Positions 21,455 through 32,061 of a DNA stretch of 64,000 nucleotides are shown here, in pieces. The DNA comes from Exophiala sp. HKRS030. Lineage: Eukaryota; Ascomycota; Eurotiomycetes; Chaetothyriales; Herpotrichiellaceae. The position numbers and the translations under genes are program-made. The DNA lies in assembly GCA_023897205.1 (NCBI GenBank), contig JAHWDD010000009.1, positions 2,480,001 to 2,544,000 of the forward strand. Reading direction: 5' to 3'. Below the pieces are notes generated by a model. The model saw nothing but the letters and a program-made list of their open reading frames with translations. It ran no database searches and had not been told where the DNA came from. Within the stretch, counting starts at the first letter, position 1. Each line of letters opens with the position of its first letter.

Positions 21455-23248
21455 ATGGCTTCGTCACCCGGTGGCCCATCAAGTAATCCGCTCAACCCAA
21501 CCGCGCCCACTTTCACACCAACAGGCGATTCTACACCTTCGAAAAGCACGTCAACCCAACAGACAGACTCTGTCAACCCTGCACTGAACGGCACAAGCGT
21601 GAATCCCACTTCGACAGAGAAAGATGCAAAAACCCATAAATCCTCCCAATCCACATCCAGACCCGATCCAGCTGCACGTTCCAACACAGCGCAAGATATC
21701 GCCGAGGCCGGTGCAGGTGTCAAACTCACAGGCGCGGCGTTGAAGAAACAAAAGGCCGCCGAGAAGGCCGCCAGGCGGGCGGAGAAGGTTGCTGAGAAAG
21801 GTGCCGTGGCGCAGGCAGCGACGCAGGTGAAGCCGGACTTGCAACGGAGAGGCTCGTCAACGAAAAAGGACGTGGGTGATGCTGGTGGAGGTGGTCATCA
21901 TAAGAGGACACCGTCGGCTGGAGGCAAAGCGTTACCGCTTCGTGGAGGCACTCAGCCGCAGGGAGCGCAGGGTCAGCAAGTTGGAGGTCAATCAGGTCAG
22001 GCGGCGCCCGCGGCTGGACTGGAGAACGAGAAGCATAAGGAAGTCAAGAGGGTTCCTATTTTCAGTCATTTATATCCCAAGGAGAAAAAGGCAACTATCT
22101 CCGGGGCAGGACGAGAGATTCATCCTGCTGTGCTGTCGCTAGGTCTTCAGCTCCGCGACTTTGTCATCTGTGGTGGAAATGCACGCTGTGTGGCTACACT
22201 GCTGGCATTCAAGAAAGTGATCCAGGCATATACAACACCCGCAGGTGTTGCCCTTTCGCGCCATCTCCTCACCCATCTCAATCACCAGATCGCCTATTTA
22301 CGGAATGCCCGACCTCTCAGTATGAGCCAGGGTAACTCGATTCGTTGGCTTAAGAATCTCATCTCTACGCAACCGGTCGATCTGACTGACAGCGAAGCTA
22401 AACAAGATCTCTGCCAGGCTATCGATATCTTCATCCGGGAACGAATCACCCTCGCCGACGAAGTCATCGCTCGCGAAGCTACAGCTCGCATCAACGATGG
22501 AGATGTGATCCTGACCTATGCCAAATCGTCCATCGTCGAAAAGGCATTCCTCACAGCACATCGGCAAGGAAAGAAGTTCAAAGTCATCGTCGTAGACTCA
22601 CGACCCATGTTCGAAGGTAAGAACCTGGCTCGGAGTCTCGTCCGTGCAGGTCTCGAAGTTCAATACGCCCTGCTATCCGCCATTGCCGACATTGTCGACT
22701 ACGAATCCGTTACCAAATGCTTCCTCGGCGCCAGCTCCATGCTAGGCAACGGAAGTCTCCTCTCGCGAGCTGGGAGCGCCGTCATCGCCATGATGGCCAA
22801 AGAATGCTCCAAGAACAAAGCACGCAACGTACCAGTGATCGTGCTCTGCGAAACAGTCAAGTTCAGCGCCAAGGCCGCCCTTGACAGTATCGTCATCAAC
22901 GAGATCGGCGACCCCGACGCCCTCATCGACGCCCCCCAACCAGAACTCCTCTCATACACAGGACCTTCACCAGCGGCCTTAGCAGCAGCAGCGGGCAGCA
23001 AAGGTGGCAACGCCAAAAAACAAAGCAATAAAGACAAAGACGAAGACGACGCGGATGACAAAGGGGGCGCGAATGGTAAAGGCTTGGAAGGCTGGAAGGA
23101 CCAGCAAGGTCTGTTCTTGCTTAATCTCATGTACGACGTCACGCCGGCGCAGTTCCTGGATCTTGTCATTTGCGAGTTGGGCAGTCTGCCGCCCCAAGCC
23201 GTGCCTGTGGTCAATGGCGCGCAGGGCGATGATGCTGCGTTGGCATAG
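21455..23248 (+). CDS. GCD2: Translation initiation factor eIF2B subunit delta
   Basis: Regulatory subunit of the eIF2 guanine-nucleotide exchange factor, with alpha and beta subunits the sensor of phosphorylated eIF2. Single-exon 597 residues. Residues 1-180 are a low-complexity Pro/Thr/Lys/Ala extension usual for fungal Gcd2. From about 195 the IF-2B fold runs to the end: SHLYPKEKK, IHPAVLSLGLQLRDFVICGGNARC, KFKVIVVDSRPMFEGK (sugar-phosphate-isomerase-like core), then NGSLLSRAGSA. A lineage-type acidic/basic insertion (about 510-550, SNKDKDEDDADDKGG) precedes the C-terminal QFLDLVICELG helix. It sits head-to-tail after the kinesin gene and convergent with Rps29. Confidence 0.95.
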   Translation: MASSPGGPSSNPLNPTAPTFTPTGDSTPSKSTSTQQTDSVNPALNGTSVNPTSTEKDAKTHKSSQSTSRPDPAARSNTAQDIAEAGAGVKLTGAALKKQKAAEKAARRAEKVAEKGAVAQAATQVKPDLQRRGSSTKKDVGDAGGGGHHKRTPSAGGKALPLRGGTQPQGAQGQQVGGQSGQAAPAAGLENEKHKEVKRVPIFSHLYPKEKKATISGAGREIHPAVLSLGLQLRDFVICGGNARCVATLLAFKKVIQAYTTPAGVALSRHLLTHLNHQIAYLRNARPLSMSQGNSIRWLKNLISTQPVDLTDSEAKQDLCQAIDIFIRERITLADEVIAREATARINDGDVILTYAKSSIVEKAFLTAHRQGKKFKVIVVDSRPMFEGKNLARSLVRAGLEVQYALLSAIADIVDYESVTKCFLGASSMLGNGSLLSRAGSAVIAMMAKECSKNKARNVPVIVLCETVKFSAKAALDSIVINEIGDPDALIDAPQPELLSYTGPSPAALAAAAGSKGGNAKKQSNKDKDEDDADDKGGANGKGLEGWKDQQGLFLLNLMYDVTPAQFLDLVICELGSLPPQAVPVVNGAQGDDAALA

Positions 23249-23911
23249 TCGGTTGTCAGAACCTGAGATATTTCTATCTTCGGGAGGACCGGTTTCGATC
23301 TGTCTGTGTTAGGCTTGTAATGAGTGTAGGATTACTCACGACGCACTCCTGACGTAGGTGTCTTGTTACTGCATGGCATTTAGGCTTACTTCGTTATGGA
23401 TCAGAAAAGCAGGGACGGAATTGTCCTGACAATGAGATAAGATAGCGATGAAACATCTTTGATACGTATCGCCATCACGAGCAACGTGACCAGCTATGCG
23501 CGAAGGGAACACAAGCACGAAAGATCAAGACCAAAAAGAGTCGTGAATAAACTTTAAAATGGAAGACTCCTTTCGTTTCTTAATGCCTTTCTAAGTAACT
23601 AGGCAAAGACCCATCATCGACATCTGCATGGCTGATTGACTTTGACAGTCGAGTAATGGCATGAGTTGTCATTGCTCCAGACCTGCCATTCGCCCGATTT
23701 TTTCTCTCGATTTCGAATCTCCTCAATTCATTGACAGCAGGCTCATATACGTCAAGGACATTCCATTTCGCCCGCATATGCCCTCGGTAAGCCTCGGGTT
23801 GAAGCTATGGTGCTTTTTCCTTCCGATAAATCTATCACAGAGCATGCTACCCCGTTCTCTCCTTTGCTCTTTCGTTCTCACGGACTCAGCGACTGACGGT
23901 TGGGAAATCGT
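23249..23911. other. Intergenic, convergent 3' flanks of GCD2 and RPS29
   Basis: No coding sequence seen. The region must hold both 3' UTRs and polyadenylation signals. Confidence 0.5.
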
Positions 23912-24409
23912 TTATCGGTGCTGTAGAGATTCGACGTGTTAGTCTCGTCGTGTTTCGCTCAAATTCGCTCGCTAGCCCATTGCCCTTGTTCTCTTGCTTT
24001 GCGTGCATCTGGAAATGGAAGGGTTTTCCGTCTCTTGCAGGTATAGGGTGTCGTCGCCTCGAAGTAAGGAGTTTCCAACAACGTACCTTGATGAAGCCGA
24101 TGTCCTGGCTCTTCTCACGGAAGCACTGACGGCAGATGTTCAGGCCGTATTTGCGGATCAGACCAGCGGGATGTGTGCAGACTCGGCTGAAGAGAAAATC
24201 TTGTTAGTATATGCTGTTGTCTCATCATGTATTTTCCTATCGGTCTGAAATTTCTTCGAGGGCGTGCAAGATTTCGTGGGTCGGGGTGGTGTGTGATGGC
24301 CTCGAAGCCTGATAAAACATATCCAGCGCATGGGATTTAGGACGTACCATTCTCGCGAACCCTTGCCGTAGGTTCGGGGGCGCGAGTACCAGACGCTCTC
24401 GTGAGACAT
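23912..24409 (-). CDS. RPS29: 40S ribosomal protein uS14 (Rps29), three exons
   Basis: Zinc-binding 56-residue protein of the small-subunit head. Exon 1 is 24409-24348 ([19 protein letters not shown]...), exon 2 24186-24087 and exon 3 only nine bases (23920-23912: CAC CGA TAA). Introns are 161 and 166 nt, both with GTACGT donors. Splicing gives ECRVC at junction 1 and GFIK|HR-stop at junction 2, the exact conserved end of the family. The four zinc cysteines are CRVC and CRQC. Total 171 nt of coding sequence, the standard length. The long introns and tiny last exon hide the gene from simple frame searches. Two TCACGTGA octamers lie about 300 bases upstream. Confidence 0.95.
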
Positions 24410-25180
24410 ATTTGTGTGAGGAAGAGGAGGTGGTTTGGTTTCCCTGTTCGTAGGACTTGGTATTAGTTTCGCTCTTGTGATCGTCGAGTGTGATTCCAGC
24501 CTGGTACAGGCTTAACGAGGATGAGGTGATCGTGAAGATATATTTTGGAGCCTTCCAGGGGAGGTGCGTACCTTGTTGACGAGCGCGAGATGTGCGTGTG
24601 GTGTGAAATTGGCGGTTACGACGAGGTTGTTCGGTTCTTCCTGCGACGAATCTTTGGGTGTAGAGAGATTTCGGATTGTGGGTTGATCTGCCAAGATTCC
24701 TCGATCACGTGAGCACTAGAGAGTTTTATCACGTGACACGGAAAACTAAAGCCCAGCATTTCTCTCCCACCCCTTATTGGATTTGTATCTTTATTCACAT
24801 CTCTGTTCTAAGAATCATTATCCTAGTTGCTCAAACTTCGCGCCCGAGCAAACATCACTGCGGAGCTCTCGTGCAAGGTCAGCATCATACTATTTAGGCC
24901 GCACAATATCGCAACAGGTGTAGTATCTAGTCACGGATCTACTATTCTGCTATATTTGGCAGAGCGCCACAAAATGTTGAAAAGCCACGAGGATCGAGAA
25001 CTATCTGCATAAGTTCGATTTCGTAAGTACAGAGATTACGGTCAAATAAGCAATGATGTCGACCATCAGCAGCTGCCTCTTCCTCAGAGCAATAGGTATT
25101 TTCTCCAACTCCCTGGAACTGTTCATTCATCGCCCTTGCCTGCCATTTCCATCAACAAACTTCTCTGCTAGTATCATGCA
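24410..25180. other. RPS29 upstream region
   Basis: Contains the E-box pair above and a GTACGCACC donor-like site at about 24570 on the reverse strand, possibly from a 5' UTR intron, which is common in ribosomal protein genes. No coding sequence seen. Confidence 0.4.
24705..24736. promoter_or_regulatory. Pair of TCACGTGA palindromes upstream of RPS29
   Basis: Perfect octamers at 24705-24712 and 24729-24736, starts 24 bases apart, about 300-330 bases upstream of the RPS29 start. This is the core recognised by Cbf1-type bHLH factors, which drive ribosomal protein genes in some ascomycetes. The role here is inference. Confidence 0.55.
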
Positions 25181-25711
25181 CTATGTTTGCCTTCCCCTTC
25201 CAACCGCATCACATTCAAGTCCATTGTTGATTTCATGGTAAGGAGGTGGTCGCTGGAAGTCTTGTGTTGGTATGTCCGGGGCCATATCTATCTCTATCAC
25301 ATGTGGACGATTCGGACCTGGGAGAGGATTGTATGCAGGTGTCTTCTCCGAAGGGGTTTGCGTCTCGGTTTTGGCTTGGCTGGTGCTGATAACGCCTGTC
25401 TCATTAGAAGATGGTCCAGGGATTCCATTATCTTGTGGTTGTTGATCTGTGGCGTCGTTCCTGTCTGCCTCATCATGGCGGTTGAGCGTCCCCATGTTGA
25501 TTGATTGAGCCCTGGCCCTTGTTTAGAGTTTTTGTCCAAAAGCTTTCCATATCAACCACCCGAAGCATACGACGGCTGAAATCAATGGCAACACTAAGAT
25601 GACGAGCCCTATCGTCTGATCAAGGTCATACCACAAATCTTCATCTTCCCCCTGTGCGGTCGATGCCGAATTCAGCATGAGTGCAGGAACAATCGCAGAA
25701 TTAAAAGACAT
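25181..25711 (-). CDS. Small single-pass membrane protein with PPPY cytosolic tail (two frames joined by a likely 48-nt intron)
   Basis: Frame A (25711-25523) has a short acidic lumenal segment and one hydrophobic helix (TIGLVILVLPLISAVVCFG), then stops at TAA. Frame B (to 25181) continues in the same phase after that stop and is Pro/Gln/Thr-rich, with TPAYNPLPG and RPPPYHE. PPPY is a WW-domain ligand of Rsp5-type ubiquitin ligases. A 48-nt GT-AG intron (25559-25512, donor GTGGTT, branch-like CTCTAAAC) removes the stop and keeps phase, giving about 160 residues with an intact helix. Layout resembles Rcr1/Rcr2-like Rsp5-binding membrane proteins, but I see no homology that proves this. Without splicing, a tailless 62-residue form results. 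Confidence 0.5.
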
Positions 25712-26140
25712 GTTTCAAGGTCTTCTGTAGTCTGATCGATCAAGAGAAGGAGGCTAGCAAGTAAACAAACGCCAGTCAAGTGTCAGATGCAGGATGTTTA
25801 TATGTACTAAGACGTTGGTGACTGTGCACAAATTGTGCTTTTCAAGAATTCCTGACAGAGCCTCAACCATTCTATCGTAAACACTAAGAATCAAACCAAA
25901 CCCACGTAAACTAACACAAGAGACAAATTCCCCACATCCTCCAGATATCAGATGGATCTTTGACTACACTAGCAGCAAAGATTCACGAATCGGCTCAAAT
26001 TCTGCCGAATCTTCACTTCAACCTCATCCTCAAGTATCCATAGTCTCCATCTCGCGTCTGCCTTGAGGAGTACAAACAACGTTCATCTATTTGACGGCCC
26101 TCAAGATCCAATTACTATCTTCTACTGCGCCTGAAAGACT
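25712..26140. other. Divergent promoter between the PPPY protein and the epimerase gene
   Basis: No gene or motif recognised. Confidence 0.5.
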
Positions 26141-27077
26141 ATGAGTGGACACCGAATTGCTTTCACTGGTGGTAGTGGCAAAGTCGGCCAGCTCGTCGTC
26201 CACGAACTTCTCGACTATGGATATCAAATCATCAACCTCGATCTTGCCAAGTCTTCAGAACCGGAAGTCCACACAGTCAAATGCGATGTGACCGACAGCG
26301 GGCAAGTCTTCAGTTGCCTCAACACACACATGCGATTGGGCGAACCCTTCCCGGCAGAACCACCAAAGATTCCTGATGCGGTCGTTCACTTCGCGGGGTT
26401 CCTCAACCAATGATCGTTTCGGACGGAGAGACATTCAAGAGCAATATCCTGGGTATGCACAATGTCATCGAAGCTGCGTGCAAACTGGGTATCAAGAAGA
26501 TCATCATCGCGAGCAGTATCACCACCTACGGCGTCGCGTTCGGCCAGGGAAACATCGAGTATCCTTCCTTCCCCATCACCGAGGACTTCGATGTGAATCC
26601 CACCGATCCTTACGCTTTGTCTAAGCTATGTGGAGAGAGAATTGCGAGAAGTTACGCTGCTCGGTTTGGGATCGATATCTACTGTCTACGAATCGGGCGC
26701 GTCTTCACCCCGAAGAATACAACAGTGATATGTTCTGCGGTTACGTCAACTACCCGGAGAACTGGTTTCAACATGGATGGTCATACACCGATGGCAGAGA
26801 CTTGGGCCAAATGTGTCATCGTGCACTTGAGAAGTCAGGATTGGGCTTCCAGGTCTTCAACGCAGTCAACGACACCATCACAAACTATTACCCCACAAAG
26901 GAGTTGCTAAGCAAATTGTATCCGCATATTCCTCATACCAGGGAGATTTGTGGGAGTGCGGCACCAATCAGTAACGACAAGATCAAGACTATGCTTGGGT
27001 TTGTGGAGGAGCACAACTGGAGATCCTACTTCCTCGGGCCAACAAACAAGCCTAACCTTGGGATCGAGTTCCTCTAA
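26141..27077 (+). CDS. NAD-dependent epimerase/dehydratase (extended SDR), two probable 1-nt frameshifts
   Basis: Rossmann-fold NAD-dependent sugar epimerase/dehydratase-like enzyme. TGGSGKVG at residues 8-15 is the nucleotide loop; DPYALSK holds the catalytic Tyr and Lys; RIGRV and HGWSYTD are characteristic C-terminal strings. Frame 1 stops after HFAG at a GGGG run (26395-26398). The next frame continues with family-like sequence to a CCCC/G site (26708-26712), where a third frame takes over to the stop at 27077. One added base at each site gives an unbroken 312-residue protein of normal length, with nothing lost between frames. No introns needed. Either consensus errors or a young pseudogene; the rest of the sequence shows no decay. 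Substrate unknown. Confidence 0.8.
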
Positions 27078-27234
27078 TTTGGAATGGACAATTTGGAGAC
27101 CAAGCACGAGAACTGAATTGCATGAAAGCAGGAGGTTTAGTGCGGACTCCCGCAGGAAGTGGTAGCTATGATGCAGGCGGTCATTTTCATGCAATATTGA
27201 TGCTTGGCCATTAACAGAATCTGTGGCTTTTTGC

Positions 27235-28992
27235 TCACACAGAGCGCTTTCCCAGAGTTTCGAAAGGCAATGCCAAACTGAGGACAATCAGCAGTCCAAA
27301 GAGGCCTCCACAGACGAATAGTGGTGCGACAGTCTCAACATTGGCATAACTTCCAACCAACACACCCACGATTCCACCGACTCTGTTCAAAACGACGCAG
27401 ATTGCGTACCCCGTAGCTCTATGAGCGGCCTGTTATGCACACTCGTTAGTGGTGCGACTATGACATTAGGACCATGCTTGTTGAAGACTTACCGGGAGGA
27501 TTTCGGGTGTGTAGGCATAAATGGTGCCATAATAGATATTCGAAGCCGCAGAAATTGCACAAGAAATGCCGACATTTTGAGCTGGTGTCTTGATCTGCGT
27601 GTAACCAAATTGTAATGCGGTAGTGATTGCTGCTCCGATCGCAAGAGTTCCACGACGACCGATTAATCTAGTTTCGACCAACACAGCTGCAATGATGGGG
27701 CCGAAGAGTCCTGCTACCTGATTCAAGGCATAATTCCGCCATACCGTGTAGTTGTCATTGCCACCAACGTCCGCTCCTCGTGATCTGAGGTAGTATGGTA
27801 GGAAAACACCATACAATGGACTGACCATACCTATCACCACCCAATTCAGAATGATCATGATAGTCGAATATGCAAGCTTCTTTGTTTGGAAGAGCTGGGA
27901 GAAATGCTGACCAAGTCTCAGCGCCGAAAAGACAGATTTCTCTGTGTGCAACACACGTCCTTCCTTCTCAAGCTTCTCTAGTGTCAGAGTGAACGGTCGA
28001 TTGTATTTCTGGGAGATCGCATTGAGATTCGCAATCACTTCAGCGTCTCGATTCTGGGAGATCAACCATTTTGGTGTCTGGGGCATCTTGATGAAAAGGA
28101 GTCTGAGCAAAGCAAGGACAATCACCAGAGCGCCGCAAGTGAAATGTAGGTATCTCCATCCCCAATTGTCGCCCCATGTACACTCTTCCACGGTTGCTTC
28201 TGGCGCGCAGGAATAGTTGCTCATATAACCCCACGCCAGAAAGCCAGTGATGGCATAACCGACTGACCACCACACTGCCATGAACGTAACCAGCCAAGCG
28301 TGCGACGAGGGCAAGAATTCCAACAAATTCGTAGCATCGAGAATGTAGTTGCCACCCGCACCAGCCGAGTAGATGGCGACCATGGCAGAGAAAGAGATAT
28401 AGTTGGGCATTGCGCCGGCGATCAGAACGAAAATGGCGCAGAGGAACAGACTCGTGTTGAATGCTAGTCGTCGGCCGATAACATCGGCGCTGAAACCCCA
28501 TACTGCGGCACCGACGAGTAGACCAACTTGTGATGCAAGAGCAACGCCAGCAACGCGCTTGCTTGGGTTGCCAAACTCTTGAGCGACAGCGGGACCTGCA
28601 ATCGATTGACATACGATGAGTAACTATTGATAAAACCGGTTAGATTTAAGCCTAGACATGAAGTCCTCTTTGAGTTTCCATCTCTGACTTACCGAGTCTA
28701 CTGCATAGCCAAACCCGTTCAAATAGAACAACTTCCATTGGAATCCAGTCATGCCTATCTGGTCGAGAGCTTGATTCGCTAGTGCCATCTTCTTCGCCAA
28801 CACCGGGTCGATGGCAGTGCTATCGTACACTTCTTTCGCGAGATCGATACTGTCCTCATCTTTGTCGGATGCATTTGGATCTCGACTGGCTTGATGTTCG
28901 GCGATAATGCTCGCCTTTCTCTCCTCTGCAAGTTGAAGGTCTGCATTGCTCTTGAGAGCCGGCGGGGGAGGAGGTGCACCTATTCCAGACAT
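27235..28992 (-). CDS. MFS transporter, sugar-porter type
   Basis: Proton-coupled or facilitative membrane transporter with about 12 helices. Exons 28992-28693, 28623-27493 and 27429-27235 (introns 69 and 63 nt, GTAAGT donors) give 541 residues, each junction in phase. Visible signatures: a cytosolic N-terminus with a PPPPP run; GYAVDS before helix 1; ADVIGRR, the loop 2-3 motif; MPQTPKWL after helix 6; and a repeat motif LIGRRGTLAIG in the second half. The large loop between helices 6 and 7 fits the sugar-porter family. Substrate cannot be read from sequence. It is convergent with the epimerase gene and divergent from the TfdA gene. Confidence 0.9.
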
Positions 28993-30312
28993 CTCGAACG
29001 GTCGAGCTCAGAAATCTTTGCCAGGCTGTCGATCAAGTTCGCGAGTGGATCTGCGGTCAAGAGTCGACCGCGACAGGGCTCAGCGCCCTTATATGTCGCG
29101 CCTGTAAACATCGCGAAGCCAAACTTATCAATTGTTTCCGCGGCAAGACTGCTCAACCGAGAACCCGAGATGGACTCATTCGAGTGTATAATCACGCCTT
29201 GCAGACCACAATTGCGAATGACCCAAAATTGCGGGTACATGTGTGCTTAGCCTCATTGGCAGACCCGGCTTAGATCCTGAATACCATTGGCGTGATAGAG
29301 GAGATGCGTAGTCTTGTTACTATGCAACATGAACTCCACGATAATTTCGCGATTCAGATAGGCCCAACTCCATGTGTAGTTTAGTTAGTGCTGAGACACG
29401 AATCTGTCGCCTTGATTTGTTCATCGACACGGACTCAGGACTATCAGTTCGCCATGTGACAGCGACCATCATTGCCTGGGATTCGATGCTTTGCACTTTA
29501 GCGCGGGTGCAAAGCGTTATCGAAGGGTGCTGATAAAGACTTGATTGTCCGTGGTTGCATACCAGGGCATGGGCAGAACACCACCAAATCATGCACCGTG
29601 GACGTGGTCGCTGATCGCTCGCTGACCTGATGGTTTCCAGATTAGGAAATAAGATTCGGTGGTCAATGATAGCAACTCATTCCAAGTCCACATCGCACCA
29701 CGACTCCTCGACGCGAGGAAGACGTACCAAAAGGCGAACAGGGGTTTAAGGCTGGCCAAGGCTGGCTCCTTCCAGCCAGACAAACGATAGCTAAATCCGC
29801 GTTTCAAGGTCTCCTTGGCCCTCGGTCGACTCAGGCCTCCCATCGTCCCGCCTGGCTAAGGAGAACGTGGGAAATACAAACCTCGTCCTCCAAGTATATT
29901 ACCCGCAAAGGCGTAGCTTACATTGGTCAAAGCACGTCAATGTTCACTAGGATTGCGAGCGCAAAGCCTATTCGTTATCCACCAGCCTCGTGCTGAGTGT
30001 CCGCATGAATGCATACTCACTACCCGCGGAGGATGCCTTTCTTCAAGGTATCCAAACCAATCAGACGCACAACATCCCGCATCATGCCCGTAAGATGTCG
30101 GGTTCTTGAATGGAGGATTACCAATTTGACGTGATCCTACGCGGACTGGAGGGATACAAAACTGCTCCGGATATAAGAGACAATTCAGGTCAAGGGCCTG
30201 CACCCAAGCGAAACGAGTCTCGAGTCTCAAAGGCATTGACCTTGATCTTCGTTACATTCTTGTCTTCTTGCATACTGTCTCTTCGGCTACACTCACTCTT
30301 CTCATCAAAAAG
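28993..30312. other. Intergenic region, 1.3 kb, between divergent MFS and TfdA genes
   Basis: Promoters of both genes. No coding pattern or element recognised. Confidence 0.5.
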
Positions 30313-31640
30313 ATGGCCACTCAAACCGGCATAACCGAAGCTGTCCTTCACTATCAGCCTCCTCACCCCCTGTCGAGGAGTTCGAGCCACCCAAGGATCG
30401 AGCCTTCTTTGCAGATCCTGAGAAGAAGTCGTTGCTCAGTGCGGCGACCAAGATTCGAAACTTGACTCCTTATATCGGGACTGAGCTTGTTGGTGTGCAG
30501 TTGACCAAGCTCAATGCGGCTCAGAAAGATGAGCTGGCATTGCTGATCGCAGAGGTTTGATCATGACCGACATCCATCATATGTATTCTGACATTGCGTG
30601 CAGAGAGGAGTCGTATTCTTCCGAGATCAGGATATTACTCTTGAGGAGCAGCATGAATTGGCAAAGCACTATGGGATTGTAAGTCAAGTCGCAATTCCAT
30701 CAGCCTCGCGTTCAACTCCTGACCTTCATTCCAGCAAGACCGCGATCCCAATCAACAAGATCCTCGCCATGTGACAATTCTGGGCAACAACAAGTGAGAC
30801 AGAACTCTCCTTGCCGTACCACCACCAATGTGATTCACTGACACGCTCAGTGATATACGTGCATATAACAACCAGGCGGGAGAATTCCATTCGGACCACT
30901 CTCAGGAAGCCAATCCCCCAGCTTATACTTTGCTCCGCATGGTCCGGACGCCCGAGACTGGCGGAGACACGATTTTTACCAGCCAGACGGCATTATATGA
31001 TAAATTGAGCCCTACCTATCAGAAGTACCTGGACGGTCTGCATGCAGTTCACAGCTCTGAGGCAAGTCAAACCACTCACCGCAAAGTCTTAAGCCTGTGA
31101 CTAAAGTCTATCTCGCTGCAGCAAGGTTATATCAATTCCGTGAACAGTGGTTATAAGCCATTCCGCGGTCCCGTCCGCCGAGAGCATCCCTTGGTACGTT
31201 TTTTCTGCCAATCGATGCAATAGCTCCAAGTTCTCTGCTAACCCCCAACCCTTCAGGTCCGCACCCATCCCGTGACCAGACTGAAGGCTCTATTCTACAA
31301 CCCTGCATACGTCGTGCACATCAGCGAGCTCAAGGGCCAAGAAGCGGTGCACACGCTCAACTTCTTACGCGAGCACCTGCACTCTGCCGACGATCTGACC
31401 GTACGCTGGAAATGGGAGCCTGGCAGTGTGGCGTTCTGGGACAACCGTGTCGTCGCCCACAGAGCTGTTCCTGGTGGCTATGATCCGAGCACGAGGGAGG
31501 GCAAGCGCACTGCGATATATGGCGAGAAGCCATTCTTTGATCCAGAGAGTGAGAGTCTGAGTCAGCGAATCGCCCGTGTGGGTGGCGATCCGGCGAAGAA
31601 TGAGATCATTAATTTGCATTTCAAGAGCCCTTACGTCTAG
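30313..31640 (+). CDS. TfdA/TauD-family Fe(II)/2-oxoglutarate dioxygenase, probable 1-nt frameshift in exon 1
   Basis: Fungal relative of taurine/alkylsulfonate dioxygenases, releasing sulfite from sulfonates with 2-oxoglutarate and oxygen. Six exons: 30313-30554, 30604-30678, 30735-30793, 30851-31061, 31122-31193 and 31257-31640; introns are 49-63 nt. Intron 4 (31062-31121) is a GC-AG intron (GCAAGT). Metal ligands are His139 and Asp141 (FHSDHS) and His288 (AHRAV), with a downstream Arg for 2-oxoglutarate. Exon 1 breaks frame at CCCCC (30366-30370): one more C turns the N-terminus into the conserved VEEFEPPKDRAFFADPEKK string and makes the 347-residue protein fully in phase. All other exon phases are consistent, so only that one base is at issue. 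Confidence 0.88.
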
Positions 31641-32061
31641 TTTGGTCTGGATGTTGATATTGGACTCGGTCTGCCATTCTAGATCTGGAGAGTTGGAATT
31701 CAAGCCTCTGGATGCTGAGTGCGAGTATAGCATAGCATGACTAAGAATATATTCATCTACCAAGCGGTTGGCAAGACTTTCCTTGTGACCACTCCTCGTA
31801 TCGCATCGCAGAGGGCTTCAGTAGTGCAGGTGATATAAGTGAAAGCTGATGGGTCGAACTCATCTGGCGGCCTGTAAGCACGGGAGGAGAATCTACTCCT
31901 TTAATCTAGACTCTTTGATTTCTTGCCATGCTGCTATGAGTCTTCGAAACAAGCACTCGTCTAACTTCAACCAAGAGAGATTGACCTAAAATCTACATCG
32001 AACATTGCTCCAACTACGACATCGCAAGACCAAACTTTAACAGACCAGCATCCAACGACTC
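31641..32061. other. Convergent 3' flanks of the TfdA and DUF829 genes
   Basis: Nothing recognised. Confidence 0.5.

Noticed and set aside
25297..25539. Alternative 80-codon reverse frame beside the PPPY frame
   Set aside because: Basic random-looking composition; the overlapping frame with TPAYNPLPG and PPPY is more protein-like and continues the membrane-helix frame.
26390..26410. Stop-codon readthrough in the epimerase gene
   Set aside because: The downstream sequence is in a different frame, so readthrough cannot join them; a missing base in GGGG can.
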